Source: Capniomyces stellatus
Lineage: Eukaryota > Kickxellomycota > Harpellomycetes > Harpellales > Legeriomycetaceae
DNA length: 64,000 nucleotides
Direction: 5' to 3'
Assembly: GCA_001661515.1 (NCBI GenBank)
Contig: LUVW01000041.1
Location: forward strand, 1-64,000
In this document: positions 44,601-56,580 of the stretch, in pieces
Numbering within the stretch: position 1 is the first letter of the stretch
Layout of the letters: each line of letters starts with the position of its first letter
Position numbers and translations under genes: made by a program
The notes under the pieces: model-generated
What the model saw: only the letters and a program-made list of their open reading frames with translations
Databases searched by the model: none
What the model was told of the DNA's origin: nothing

Positions 44601-47522
44601 CAGATGGTATTGGTAGTAGTTGTATGCTTTCTCTTCATCAGGATGACGGTACCAACGGTGATCGTGGTAGTAAGCATCAGAATACATTACCGGCTTATAC
44701 TGCATCGATAGCCTAGGATCGATTCCCAAGCCCGGGCACACGTACGACAGCTGGAGCGGGAATAAATAAGTAAGATCCCTCCCCAGGTAATTTCTATCAA
44801 CCAGGTACTTGAAGCTAATTCCAGAATGATCATACCCTTTTACATTAAACACCTCGCCACGAACAGCTATCAGAGCATCTTTTGCTGTACCATGGCCTGC
44901 AAGTTCTTGAATAGAGTAGCCGTTTTGCTTTGGACACAGAATAAGCCCCAAAACACCAATCCAGAAAATAACCAAGAAGCACGAGAAGAAGATAAGCAAA
45001 CATAGAGCGAGTTTCTCTCTCCATGCAATCTGCTGGTCGTTTCTCTTGGCTCCAGCCCATTTCCTGATAACCGATGTCGGAACCCACCAAGTCAAAAACA
45101 TTGTGATTCTCAACCAGTTTCTTCTAACCGAGGATAGCTCGTGGTCCTTTTTACTGCTTTCGTCATACTCATCCTCTATTTTGCGGGATTTCTTGAGCTT
45201 TGCCCTAGACCCTGTACCCTTCTCATCCTTCTCTTCACTATCATCAAGGTCCGATGTAGACTCGTCAAGCGATCCTTTCTCGTTTTCATCACTATCAGAT
45301 CCACTGATTGACCGTTTAAACATTGTTGGGCTACCATCCACATCCGTTCTGCGAAGAGGGTCATCCAACTGTCTCCAGCAAGAGTAGCTAACAAATATTT
45401 GCTTCTCACCTATACACATATCCGAATCGCTGAGCTTCATGCTCGATTTGAGCTTTTTGCACTTATCTTTGGCAGTAACGTCGGGCCCTGAAAGTAAGAG
45501 TCCTGATACCAGCTCATCATATCTAAAGCAAAAATCTTCATGCTTCATTGCAGCAGCAAACTCCACTCTTTTACGCCTAACAACGTCGCCTAAGCCATAC
45601 GCCTTGACCTGTGATCTAATCACCTTGTTATCCGTCACTTTGGGTCTGTATGCATCATTTGACTTTATACACAATACAAACCATGGCAACGTATCATCAA
45701 GCGTAGTGATAAGCTCAGTAATCCCGCGCTGCAGCTTAGTAACAGAAAAGTCTACTTTCTTGGTGCTATTAAGCTTGGTTTTCTTCTTTGTTGTTTTTGT
45801 TGGCTCACGAGTGCTACTGTCTTCAGGATTGCTGAAAAGCCCAGCTATAAACGTGTTACTTGACCCTCTATAGTGCCTATCTCCTACAAACAGCTCAGAG
45901 AAGTCGCTTACCGAAGATTCAGAGTTGAACTCCACAAACCCATCCGAGTTGTATGATACGCCTCCCCAAAAATGCTGAACTCCAAACAGATTCAACTCAT
46001 TCTTACTGCTTCCCGCCACGTAATAGCTGTTTGACGAAACACCTTTTACAAACACTTGCAGAAGCTGCATGCTGGCCTCCTTCCCCTTTAGGTCCGGGTC
46101 AAAGTCCTTTTCCTTACGTGTTCCCTTGTTTAAACACTGCGCTTGACGGTCCATAACAGCAAAAAGCCCCGTTGGTGCTTTCATAAACAAGTCTAAGCAT
46201 CCTGAACGGTCATTGTGTTTTACTACGGGTACTGCCTTGATTTTTTCAGATGCATAATCCTCATTTCCCACAGTAAACACTTGATGACACATGAAATGGT
46301 GGACTCTTTCGTTCATGTAGTTAAAGCAAAGCTGATAAAACCCTAGCTTTTTTCCGGTTATGTATCCAGGCATGTCAACAAGCCCAATAAAGGTGCTGGT
46401 CTCGCTTTCATCCCTGCATGACTGCTGGTTTAAAGTTTCTACCAGCCAGTTGACCAACTGCTTATATAGCACTCTGGCAAGTTCATTTCTTCTTTCAGCA
46501 GCACCTTCTACAGTCAGTATCACCTCCACACGCTGTCTGCCCATCTGCTGATTTTTGTTAGTCAAGGCCTCCTGCAGCGTTGACAAATCAACTCCCAAAT
46601 TATTCACAACCGAGTCTAGCCCAATTGCAACCAGATTTTCTCTATAACTACTTGTATCTTTTCTGAAACTCACGTTGCCTAATGTCAAAATCCCTGAGAG
46701 AACTTTGAATATTGACTTTCTAACTTTTGCATTGATGCCAATGTTTTTTAGTGCACGCACAAGCTCATTAAACCGTGACACGTCTTCAGCCTGAGTGACA
46801 GTTGACTCTACCTCTGCCTTTTTCAAGTAGTCAAAAGTTACTCCTCCTCCAATACCAATCTCCAACTCCTCTTTCATGTCACCCGCACCATTGGCTAAAT
46901 AGTGAAAAACATGAAAATTTCTCTCCCCATTCCCGATACTAGTAACCCGGTTTGTTTCCAGCATATAGGTTACCGTTTTGCACCCTATAGTTTCACTATT
47001 GTCGTCAAATTGCAGTTCTTGATATAGCCCTATCCTAGATGCATTTTCATGCCCCACTTGAGCGTTCGTAAAAGCCTCGAGCACTATGTTTCCTGCCTCA
47101 ATGCGCTCATAAACCTCCTGAACTTTTTTCTTATCCTTCATTAACGACATCATCCTCAATGCAAGCTTTCTCTGCTCAGTCTTTCCGCCACCACTTTCAC
47201 CACAGAACAAAATAGACTGGTTTAGTTCTGTTTGCTTCATCTGCAAAAAAGCAGACTCCATCACCTTAAAAATGTGCGGCTCCATCTCTTTTGTGTTCTT
47301 GTCCGTGTTTTTAAAGTCATCAACATACATCCTTGCAGCATTATCGCTGTAGCATATCAAGTCTTCATAAGGATTTATTGAAATCAGCATCCTTGCTCCA
47401 ATCTGCGTGTACGGCTGCTTGGTTCTTTGCTCAAACCTGTCAGTTATGCTCTTGACAACATCGTCATCACTAAAGCAGCCCGCTTTGGAGTTTTTTGCGA
47501 GGTCAAACTTGTTTGCTTCCAT
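41625..47522 (-). CDS. Chitin synthase with N-terminal myosin-motor-like domain (class V/VII type)
   Basis: This single exon of 1965 residues has its ATG at 47522. The enzyme polymerises UDP-GlcNAc into chitin at growing tips. A motor-like domain covers about residues 10-650, with a P-loop at about 105 (GESGGGKTE instead of GESGAGKT) and switch-like NASRIG and LVDMPGY segments. An acidic Ser-rich linker is followed by membrane segments and a cytochrome-b5-like domain near 870 (ELAGHGTAKDALIAVRGEVFNVKGYDHSG). The glycosyltransferase core carries VCNIPCYTEGEESL (about 1150), VDADTF (about 1315), LPGCFSMYR, GEDRYLT (about 1430) and QRRRWINST (about 1468). C-terminal membrane helices lead to a Met/Asn/Gln-rich repeat tail. 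A DEK_C-type helical domain ends the protein (about 1910-1965, QILDKCDMMSVSKKDVRQQV). Length and order match fungal class V. No IQ motif was seen. Catalytic motifs are intact. Confidence 0.96.
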   Translation of the reverse strand: MEANKFDLAKNSKAGCFSDDDVVKSITDRFEQRTKQPYTQIGARMLISINPYEDLICYSDNAARMYVDDFKNTDKNTKEMEPHIFKVMESAFLQMKQTELNQSILFCGESGGGKTEQRKLALRMMSLMKDKKKVQEVYERIEAGNIVLEAFTNAQVGHENASRIGLYQELQFDDNSETIGCKTVTYMLETNRVTSIGNGERNFHVFHYLANGAGDMKEELEIGIGGGVTFDYLKKAEVESTVTQAEDVSRFNELVRALKNIGINAKVRKSIFKVLSGILTLGNVSFRKDTSSYRENLVAIGLDSVVNNLGVDLSTLQEALTNKNQQMGRQRVEVILTVEGAAERRNELARVLYKQLVNWLVETLNQQSCRDESETSTFIGLVDMPGYITGKKLGFYQLCFNYMNERVHHFMCHQVFTVGNEDYASEKIKAVPVVKHNDRSGCLDLFMKAPTGLFAVMDRQAQCLNKGTRKEKDFDPDLKGKEASMQLLQVFVKGVSSNSYYVAGSSKNELNLFGVQHFWGGVSYNSDGFVEFNSESSVSDFSELFVGDRHYRGSSNTFIAGLFSNPEDSSTREPTKTTKKKTKLNSTKKVDFSVTKLQRGITELITTLDDTLPWFVLCIKSNDAYRPKVTDNKVIRSQVKAYGLGDVVRRKRVEFAAAMKHEDFCFRYDELVSGLLLSGPDVTAKDKCKKLKSSMKLSDSDMCIGEKQIFVSYSCWRQLDDPLRRTDVDGSPTMFKRSISGSDSDENEKGSLDESTSDLDDSEEKDEKGTGSRAKLKKSRKIEDEYDESSKKDHELSSVRRNWLRITMFLTWWVPTSVIRKWAGAKRNDQQIAWREKLALCLLIFFSCFLVIFWIGVLGLILCPKQNGYSIQELAGHGTAKDALIAVRGEVFNVKGYDHSGISFKYLVDRNYLGRDLTYLFPLQLSYVCPGLGIDPRLSMQYKPVMYSDAYYHDHRWYRHPDEEKAYNYYQYHLLRNLRDTRAAGNIAIDPTTILKESESETGGGPGKSKYRSIINGEVFDLTAYINSGGAPFVVTPEGISNDTVTVSTREFLDNDIRVLFESNPGKDVSEKWAKYLKLKPKAAILNYNCLRGAFYVGNVDIRKSVRCYVANYMLLSGSVFIVSIIFFKFIASIRFSTNQEPEPSNIFVVCNIPCYTEGEESLRGTIDSLAKLKYDDKRKLLFIICDGMIMGSGNDRPTPRIVLDILGVDSDEDSEALSYVALGDGMKQHNMAKVYSGLYEAAGHVVPYLVVAKCGTPLERSRPGNRGKRDSQILLMRFFNKVHFNSPMTPLELEMFHQIKNVIGVSPSYYEFVFMVDADTFVYADSLNRLVAALQHDSKVMGICGETKLANAKASWTTMMQVYEYFIAHHLSKAFESLFGTVTCLPGCFSMYRMKAVDGSPLLISNDMIEDYSTNKADTLHKKNLLFLGEDRYLTTLMLKHFSFFKTKFISDAVCETNAPDSWIVLLSQRRRWINSTVHNLFELIFLPNMCGFCCFSMRFIVFVDLISTVIMPATVAYLGILVYQLTDKDSNTSLISVYLLVAIYAMQALVFIMHRQWQHIGWMIIYLFAIPLFSFVIPVYSFWHFDDFSWGNTRIVVGESGKRIIVGVSDAETFDPNTIPMRKWSDYEKELMSEIGSNKDENDNESQFGGILPRTGSAIGNLPRTMSRMMESGPGSATASVYMADSGYGYINNGVSNFTINNHGNFDTLGGNMRMDDYNNHQMVGVNYRNSVMSDMLRPGTPGSMGGYSINTNQYQQQMMQNTMNPRMSMGIGQQQIMNGSQMMNGSQMMNESQMMNGSQMMNGSQMMNNGGFAVNVANRNVVSSMGMNGMVQQQPMLIGGEAAFLANMSYTPEPSINASQGLMNLQVQQERQSTSAMSVQMPNNINLTAPDSAQGPWESGIQDATIKAAISQILDKCDMMSVSKKDVRQQVANMLGISAAELRLRKNLINNTIIEELQKKQQ
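42091..42190. repeat. 18-bp coding repeat (MMNGSQ units) in chitin synthase
   Basis: Between five and six near-identical 18-bp units encode MMNGSQ, with MMNESQ once, in the C-terminal low-complexity tail of the chitin synthase. Confidence 0.9.
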
Positions 47523-49787
47523 GGCTTAATAACTAAACATGTAGATGTCAACATTCATAAAATAAATAACCAGTTTCCTAGACCTTATAAAGTTTTAAAC
47601 AACAAATGCACAACGCTATGATCTAAAACCACACCATTTTATAAACACAGTTATAGCCCGACGTATATAATGTGGCTGTAAAAAACATCATTTTACCTTA
47701 TTATCTCAACAGCACCTTGTTTTGCCTTTGATATACCTTAGATACAACAGAGTGACGTCTTTGTAAATTAAATTTCTTTAAAGACTTGCTAAACTTTATC
47801 AGTAAAAAAGATATCCCAATGCTTTGCCAAGTATACCCAAGGTGCGCTATTATATTAATTCTATTAACAACCCTATATCTAGCTCGAACTTCAAAGTTCT
47901 TGAATATATATATATTCTTAATTTTAAAGTTATTCGACGCTAGCGTATTTTTTATTTAAAAAAAAAGAACGAGAGAGATTTTAAACATTAATGTGCTTGA
48001 TATATCTCCTATTTATCTGTCCAAATTTAAGCTTTATATTATGAAAATTAAATTCGTTTTTTTGCTTGGAAATTCTGAAAACTAAAGATGAATATGATTA
48101 CAACACATTCCCTTCAAGCGATTATTGTCCAACTCGTCAAGTCTTTTATTCAGGCTCTTTTCGATTATTAACCTTTCCCTCTCCTCTCCAAGTTATGCTG
48201 TTAGTTTGATATTTTTAACCTTGCTCATAGATAAGCACCCCAGCTTAAGGTAGATGTTTTATCGTGTTGAAAAACAACATAAAATGTTGATTTACAGGGG
48301 CAGCCTTGGCTTGGTTCTAATTCTTTAACTTGACAATAAACAAGGTGCTTCTTAAATTGTACATTTTTTGCATTTCTATCTTGCTGCTATTTCCTTTTCT
48401 TTTAGCCATTCCAATACGCTAAACATATGTGTTTTGGTTAAACTCTGATTTAGCGAACTTTGCTAAATGCAGGTCCGTATTGTTTTGATCTCAAAACTTG
48501 CTGCTCAACAATAAAACTCGAACGAGTAATGTTGTAGGCATAGCAGCACTAATGTATTTGAAATTTCATAGAGATATAAATCAACAATATACTCGAACAA
48601 TCCTAACCAAAGTATGAACTTTGGTCGTGTACAACTCGTAGCACTACAAATTGGTTTTGTAGAGTTTATCTCTTAGCTCCAATACATTTATTTAATTTCA
48701 ACAGGAATTTTCAATTGATAGTCCCGCTAAACATTTTTTGTAAAATGCCGATGGAATGTATTGCCTGGAGGCATTGGAAACGTTTTAATTTAGAAGATGA
48801 TAGCATGTACACAAGAGGTAGCAACAAAAGGAAGGTTTTAGGTACAATAGAAAATTATATCCCACTGGCATTTATTCACCATTGCAACCAATATAATTCC
48901 TTTACCCATTTTTAATTGTTTGATTTGGACCTTTTGTATTGTGATCATGTTCACGATTGCATTTGCGTTTGCATGAGTGTTTTTATTGATTTTTTTCTTC
49001 GATATAGATAACCAGATATTTTTTGGAATATTTTAAAATTACTATAAAGCCCCAACAGCATTTGTAATTATAAAAAAAATAACTTATAGTCATAACTCGA
49101 GCACAAAAGTTTTATCATGATGCGAGATTCTATCAAAAGTTGATATCAACAATATACCGATTTTTAAAACCTTTATAAAGGTCTGCATCATCGAATTCAG
49201 TTGTTATGACTGAAAACAGAACGCCTGTTGACGTTTCATCAATTATACAAAGTTCATCCTTTTTCAGCCTGTAAAAACAACATAATCGATGACGATAACA
49301 ATTTCTCAGACAAACAAGGAAGTCAAGAAAACTAGGCAACACCAATAATAAACCGTTGTAGCCAACACTTAATGTATCCAACTACTAGCACCCACTCATT
49401 CATCCACTCACACATATATATTATATTGACAATCAAACCGAGTTACATACAATAACCAAAAATCTGTCACTATAGTTGTAGTTGTGGAATGTATAAAAAA
49501 AACATGCCCCACTGGTAAAAATCGGGCAATTTCACATGAGTCCTGACTGCTATCAATGGGTCTGTTTCTAATACATTTACCTTAACCTACGGTAGTTATA
49601 CCAAAAGCATTCTCGAGTTTTTCTTTATTGGGGTTTCTTTAGTTTCTTTATTGGCTTTTTTTTTTAAAAAAAAGACATCGCTTTCAAAAGTTCTTGTAAA
49701 GGATTTCAAGATTGGCATGTATATTTATTGTAAGAGAGCATTTTTTTTATTAAGTCACCACCCCAGTATCCGATTACTTGACTACTT

Positions 49788-49818
<31 letters not shown>

Positions 49819-50961
49819 AGTATAGGCCTGTCATGACCTTTGTTATGATTTGTATATAATACAGATTGCATTTGTCCCGCTTGCTATATTGCACAATAAT
49901 TGCCACACAAAACAACAGGTGATGCTGGGAGCTTTGTGCTATTAGATTAGAATAAAGCCAAAAAAGTCGTTTTGTTGGATATATTAGATGGTAAAGTTTT
50001 GGGAATTGCCAAAATAAGTCGTAAATTTCGCAGAATGAATTATACTGCACTCAAATAGACGTCTTAATAAAAGACGGGGTAATTCGGCAGACTCAAGACA
50101 TTTTACACCAAACTCTGATGGAACCGATCTTTTAGTTTTATAATGTAACTTACCGAATAAAATGCGTTTTTTTTATTTTTTATAATATTTCCCTTTATTT
50201 AGTCGAATGTTGTAAAACCAAGCCATTAGTTGCAAATAACCTAAAAAATGACTTGGTTTACAATCTATTGATTCCAGATAATAAATTGTGCGAATCGTAG
50301 ATAAAAAGACCCTTGTTTTACAACAAAAAAATACACCTGAATGACAAAAAAAAAGTATTTGCATGACCAATTTTTTTTTTTGGCATACAAAGCGATTGTT
50401 AAAAACAATAATAGCACTTTTAACCATCCATCAAAGAGATGGTGTAAACAAACAGACAAACACAAAACACATTCATACCTACATGCATGAATCGGGGTGT
50501 TATGGCTATTTACTTTAAAATGCGAATGTACTTGTTAATAATTATAAAATAGACGTATAACAGAAATAAAGCAATAGCTGCTGCACAGAATTAAATCCAG
50601 TCGAAGGATCAAATGATTGTGAAAATAGAATGATCCAAGAAAATACATTGGCTGAGTGTACATACTTGGGGTTTTATGAATCATTCGAGCTGTATGACTT
50701 ATTAGAACGAAGTGATTTTTGAATTTTAAGATAGTTTTTTTAGCAAGTGGTCGAGAGTGTAAAAGCTTTAGTGACCCAATTCTGTGCGTAAGTGGCCAAG
50801 AACCTCCAAAATAGCAAACTCAAAGGCAAAATAAATATATAAAAGGCCAAAGCCAGCTTTTTCATTTTTTTTCATTTTCGAGCAAATAATCTTTTACACA
50901 CAACCAAAGGTTGGATATAAAGGGGTATAACCGCGGACTGGGTCAAGTATAAAGTAAAATA
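47523..50961. other. Divergent intergenic region between chitin synthase and SEA3
   Basis: 3.4 kb, AT-rich, and must contain both promoters. A (TA)n microsatellite lies at about 49790-49818. No supported gene; the open frames at 48715-48915, 49133-49381 and 51144-51473 lack domains. Confidence 0.5.
49790..49818. repeat. (TA)n dinucleotide microsatellite
   Basis: About 14 consecutive TA units followed by TAAG. Confidence 0.9.
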
Positions 50962-53900
50962 ATGAATACATACGGCAGTGTGGATGCTAAAGTAGAAAGA
51001 AGGCTTCAAGAGCCAGAAAACGATATTTTTTATAAAAATAAAAGTTATTCGGTAAACCAGGAATTCGAAGCAATGAGCGTCAGTCCTTACTTTCGAGATA
51101 TTGTTGTTGCTGGGTAAGTAAAGTTTAGAGAAAATCGTTGGTGTCAGTTGCTGCCTGGATGGTGCAGCCTTTTGCCGCGTGTAGATAGCAAAGCTAGAGT
51201 AACTGTAAATGAGTACGTGGTTTGAATAGAAAAACTGGTCTTAAAATTATCGACATGAAGAAGCCACACCATATACCTCGAGACTATTTTACAAACACAC
51301 AATGGAAAGAAGTCAAGGTCGAGTGGTGTCCTCATATAAGCTATAAGGAGCTGATAGGGAGTATAGTAAGCTAAATTATCTACGTTAAAAAAAGAATATT
51401 GTGTAGAATAACCTATTTTCTGCTTCAATAATATAAGCAAAGCCAACGTATTCAAATTGGTAGAGAGACTCAAGTCTCCTGATTTGGAACTTGGAAAGTA
51501 GCGATAAGACGCCGGAGATGATAATAGGAGACAATAAAAAACCCATTACAGGATTTTGTTGGTCAGCTTTTGAAGCTTCGATGGTAGCTACATCATCCTT
51601 AGATGCCAAAATAAGGTTGTGGGACATAAGAGAGGCCAGAAAACCCGTTTTCTTATTTACAGATTGGGAAGGTGAGGTAGTTTGCAAATATTTTGGTGGC
51701 TTTGGCGACGTCATAGCTAGTGCTTAGTTTAGCAACACTAGATAATTTAACAGTATGTTAACACTTATTAGCGTCGTCGTCTGTCGAGTTTAGCAAAACA
51801 GAAAAAAACTATTTTGTTTCAGGAAGTAATAACAATGCTAACATATGGGACATTAGGGTAATATAAAATCAAGCCAAGAGTATAATAAATTGAACCCAAA
51901 TGTTTGACAAAAAGGATCAATTGTGCACACTTTAATATTAATAATAAAAAAGATGTAACAATAAGATGGTTACTTGGATTAAAAATGGCGATATAGAATG
52001 GATCGAGACCAGTGGTAAGAATATTAAATGCGCACGAACAACCGATAAATACAATTTCAGTGGGCAGTAGTAAAAGAAATGTGTTTATTTCTACGGCAAA
52101 AGACCAAACCATAAAGGTACGATTTGTGAAAATTAGTGTTGAATATATGCTGTTTTTAAAAAGCCGACAGGAGTAAAAAATGAATAAATGTGTATATACA
52201 TAACCCATAGAGTTGGGATTGGAGTTGTGCAGGTGATGGGGGCAATTTTCTACAGAGCATGATACAATGTGACAAGCAGGTATTGGATGCGAGATACATG
52301 GTAAGAAAAGATAGAGTAAACCAAAAGTGCCAAGTCGTATTTGCAGTTTAGTAAAACTTAAAGTGGGAAAGTAATGTTACCATTGGTGATAAATAGCCAG
52401 GCGGAGAAGGTATTTTGGCAACGTTCCAAAGCAAAAAGGGAGAACTTGGGCTATACAAAGATGGGAGTTGTTATCCGATTCAAATATTTAAAGGTCATGA
52501 GGGTGCGGTGTTGGATTTTGGATGGCTTCAAAGAGGAGAGGTGGATACTAATTTTGAAATAGATTGGCGTGAGTGGCAGCTGGTCACTATTGGTAAAGAT
52601 CGGTGCTTAAAAACATGGAAAATATCTGATGAGCTGGCAAGGGTAAGCGAATATTGTTTATTATAACAGTGTATACTTGCACACACAAAAATCCGCGTAT
52701 AGTTTCAACAAAAATAAATCATGCGCAAATAAAATATGAACAAATACCTTAAAATTAAAAAAAAGGCTTAGTTATAGCTTGGTTAAAATGTAAATTTGGT
52801 GTATTTAACCAGTCAATAGCCATGTTATTAATTCTAATACCGCCATTACTGTTTTTTTCCTTTCTGTGTAGGAAATCCGTATGAAAAGCGGTCCAGTGTT
52901 GGATAAGAGCAGGACAAAAAAAAAAAATTCAAGGTGGGCAGGCAAGCGGAAATCGTTAGTATCGTCGTATGGGATGTCATTGTTGGACACAGTAGGGTGC
53001 GAGACTAGTAAAGAAATTGGCAGCAGATACAGGAAAAGCCACGATGATGAGGATAGTCTGTTTGACGAGGTTCGGAACTCAACACAGTCATACGGCAAGC
53101 GCGGATGTGCTGCAGTGAGTAGTGCCGAGGGTGTAGGCAGCACGGGCTTGGAAAAAGCGAGAGAAAGTGGTTTTGGGCCTGCTGAGTTGAGAAAAGTAGA
53201 AAGCCAAGGGGAGGGATTTTTACAAACCCCGGTAGTTGTGCACCAAGATGAGGATTTTGAGAGTAAACTAAAACACATAGGGGTGCAGGGGTATATTTAT
53301 GAAAATACTGGCGTGGATATAGCAGAGTTTGGTGCCCAGGGAAGAGAGGCATTTGAATGTAGCGGTGCATTGATTCCGGAGGTTATACTAGGCAAAAAGC
53401 AGCCGAGAAATGTTCCATTTCCACGGCTTTGTGGTGGGGTATTTTGTGGGAAAAACCAATTGGTAACATATTTTGCATCATTATACACACCATTGACATT
53501 TCCAGGAGGTTTTGAAAACATCTTTAATAACAAAGAGGTGATTGTAAATAATGAAATGGGGGAGGGTAAGACATTGTACAAGAACACGGCGGGAAATAAA
53601 AGCAGAAGACTTAAAATCAACAAGTCAGTTCTAACAAAGGAAATACATCTAGTTAAAAAGCCAAAGCTATTTTCAGAAATGGAATATTACAAGGCGATGG
53701 TTCAGTTTATAGCTCAAAACCAAGCATCGAGTTTGGTGGGTGTAAGAACAGATATAATAGGTGCTGGACAAGATATATATGTTTATCAAAGCGAGTTTAA
53801 AAACGGAGACCAGTTGATAAACAGCGAACAGAGAACAAAGATCAAAAGTGGTAGGAGTGAGAGAATAAACATGGGCGCAAGTGTAAGTTCAAAGGGAGAA

Positions 53901-56580
53901 AGCAAAATGCGTTATACCAACAAATATGACCCAAAGACAGAGTCGAATATCTTTTCAAGTTCAAGTTCAAGCTCAAGTTCAAGTTCAAGTTCAAGCAAAA
54001 GAACATACTCAAACAGAAGCTCATACCCAGTCTCAAACCCCAGTTCAAGCTCAAACGCGAGTTCAAGTTCAGTTTCAAGCACTGAACTGGCTTTAAAAAG
54101 TACCATAGTGCCAGAATCAACCTCATATTTTGATTCTGGGTTTGATAGTGTCGACAGTTTTTACTGTAGCGAATTGTCCGATTATTCAATAGCAGAGTTG
54201 GATTTGCATGGATATGACTCAGAGGTAGATATTGGTAGAGAGGTTAATTTAAATGATGAACGCTGGTTAGATTTACGACCAAACCCAGGCTCTATAACCG
54301 ATTTAAATTCCAATAAAAATACAAGGTTAAAACTGAAGATGTTGGTCCCAGAAAATAGTTCTAGCTTTAGCACAGCGAATAGCAGCTTGCAACAAAAAAA
54401 CAACAAAGCGAGCTTTGGCAATTATGTTATGCAAGGTACGGCGGCACGGGATTCAGAGAAAGTGGAAATTAAATTAGATACAGTTACCACAGACCCAACT
54501 AGTACTAGTTGGGCTTATTTATCTATCGAGGGTTCAGAGGGCGAAGGTTCGAGTGATTACGCAAACGAAAGAGATAGTTTGGTGGCGGATGATAGTAAAT
54601 ATATTGGGAATTGTGGTTACTTGGATAATTTTCTGCCGACCAAAGCAAGTGTTAGCCCTATTTCTTCAGTTGGAAGCAGAGTTCCAGAACTCCACTTTGA
54701 AACATATGTAAGTCGATTTATTAAAAACCCTATAATTGGTTTGGTTTTATATATCAAAGTTGGATATAAAACGTTGTGAAAAAAAAAACCGCGATTTTAA
54801 CATTTAGTCAAATGAATGGGTATTGACTCGAATGCAGGGAAAAAACAATGTAGTCCAGAAAAATCAGGCAGTGGGAAAGAGTGTGGACAATGGTATAGGC
54901 ATTCATAAAATTGCACCAGACACACGTTGTACATCTGTAGACATAGAAACACATTCTAAACAGGTATCGGTAGGCAATATCTGTATTATTATTTCGGCAC
55001 ATAGATGGGACAAGATAGTAGATTTTGAAGTCCTGAAGACATTTGCACTAGATCCACGAGGGGGGCCTGAGAAAATGTGTAGAATAAACGCCGAGTCAAG
55101 CTATTTGATCGGTAGAGGGGATTTGTACAAAATTTGGAGATACTTGGCAATTGTTTACTCAAACCCGAGCATTTTAGGGCTGGGTAAAGAGTCTGTGCTG
55201 AGTACATGCAACCCAATTATAAAAAAGTTGCTAGTAGAGGGCGTGGAGAAACTTGCGGAAATGAGAGATATACAAAATCTAATATTGGTATGCTGTGCAC
55301 TAAGCCCAAACTTTGTGCAAACCGTTAGGCCTAGAAATAATAATGAAAAAAAAGGAGTGATTGGAGCAAGGATGATGGCAAATAGTAGATTCGAATTTTT
55401 AAATGGTGGCCAAAAAGTACAAAGTATAGACAGGAAGAACCATAGAGTAGATATCCGTAAGAATGAAAACAGAAAATTCGGGACCGATGATGAGGAATCT
55501 GATGCAGAGCTGGTTGATAAATTTGTCAAAGAAAACCCAGAGTACATTTCGGTGTTGGGGGATTATAAAAGATGTATTGCTTTGTTTAGAGCTAGCCGAC
55601 TGAGCCATCAAAACAAAGTTAACCACCTGACGCTAGAAAAAAGAGAGAATAGACTTTTGGAGATAGGTCCCAGTAAAAGCAAAAATATAGAGGCGGTAGG
55701 GGTAGATAAAGTAAATAAAAGGAGTGCGGATGGAAATGGGAAAGAATGCCGAGTTGATTTGGTTATAAAAAGAGGCAATGTTGATACCAAGCTATCACAT
55801 GCAAAAGCAGAGATAGTGGTAGAAAAAAATTGGCTATCTATGGGGGAAGGACAGATATTGAAGCATGTTGGTTTGAGGCCGGTTTCCAATCTTGGACTAC
55901 CATGGGTAGATACAATGGGATTAGGTATGGAGAGTGGAGGTTTACGCAAAGGTAAAGAGAAGGAAGAAAGCAGTAACAAAAACGTCAAAGATGCCAGACC
56001 AATAGTTCCAAGTAAAGTGAGATCATTTAAACCAGAGGTTGGTAGTTCCTTAAAGTATGAATATACCAAATCAGGACCAAATCACAGATCCGAAGGCATG
56101 TCAGTTAATAGTGAAGCAGTGACCAACAAAGCGCCTGTAAGAGGCGATTATGCTGATTTTATTCCAGGTTTGTCACGACAAACAATAAACAGGCTGATTT
56201 ATTACAAGCATATGTTCAACAGGCTACTCCTTTCGTATGGACAAAATAATATGGCTGTACAGGTTGAAAAGATATTGACGCCGGTGACTGGTCAACTGAA
56301 AGAAAATGGGAGGGGTTGTGGCATTGGCGATGACACAGAAGCAGGAGTGAGGTTTGTAGACCCGAGCGATGGTCAGACTAGCTGTGTGTTTTGTATGCAG
56401 CCGATCACGGGGCTGATGTTGGTGTGTTATATCTGTAACCATGGCGTGCACTCCAGGCATATTTTTGGGGATTCCAAGCTTGGCTATGACTTGGTTCAGC
56501 AAAGAGTAGACAGCAATAGCAGACACAAAGTAGATATGAAAGGGACTTGTAATTTTGGATGTGGTTGCGAATGCGGATGA
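50962..56580 (+). CDS. SEA3: SEA/GATOR2 complex WD40 subunit (Sea3/WDR59 homologue), nine exons
   Basis: Sea3/WDR59 is part of the vacuolar or lysosomal SEA/GATOR complex that controls TORC1 in response to amino acids. Exons are 50962-51113, 51230-51365, 51464-51671, 51823-51857, 51997-52116, 52211-52300, 52397-52642, 52872-54707 and 54838-56580. All junctions keep phase and give 1521 residues. An N-terminal WD40 propeller spans about residues 45-330 (VKVEWCPH, SLLIWNLE, ASSLDAKIRLWDIREARKP, NANIWDIRNGSRPV, GHEGAVLDFGW, LVTIGKDRCLKTWKI). A conserved VPFPRLCGGVFCG motif lies near 515, as in WDR59. Long Ser/Asn-rich insertions follow. The C-terminus (about 1455-1521) is a zinc-binding module (CVFCMQPITG, CYICNHGVHSRH, CNFGCGCEC) like the WDR59 RING/zinc end. 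Human WDR59 is about 970 residues, so the extra length is disordered sequence. Sea2 or Sea4 are less likely because of the FPR-x-CG motif. Confidence 0.88.
53955..54090. repeat. Serine-coding (TCAAGT/TCAAGC) repeat in SEA3
   Basis: A 6-bp TCAAGT/TCAAGC unit repeats many times and encodes a poly-Ser tract inside the eighth exon of the Sea3 gene. The antisense frame reads as Glu/Leu repeats and is an artefact. Confidence 0.85.
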
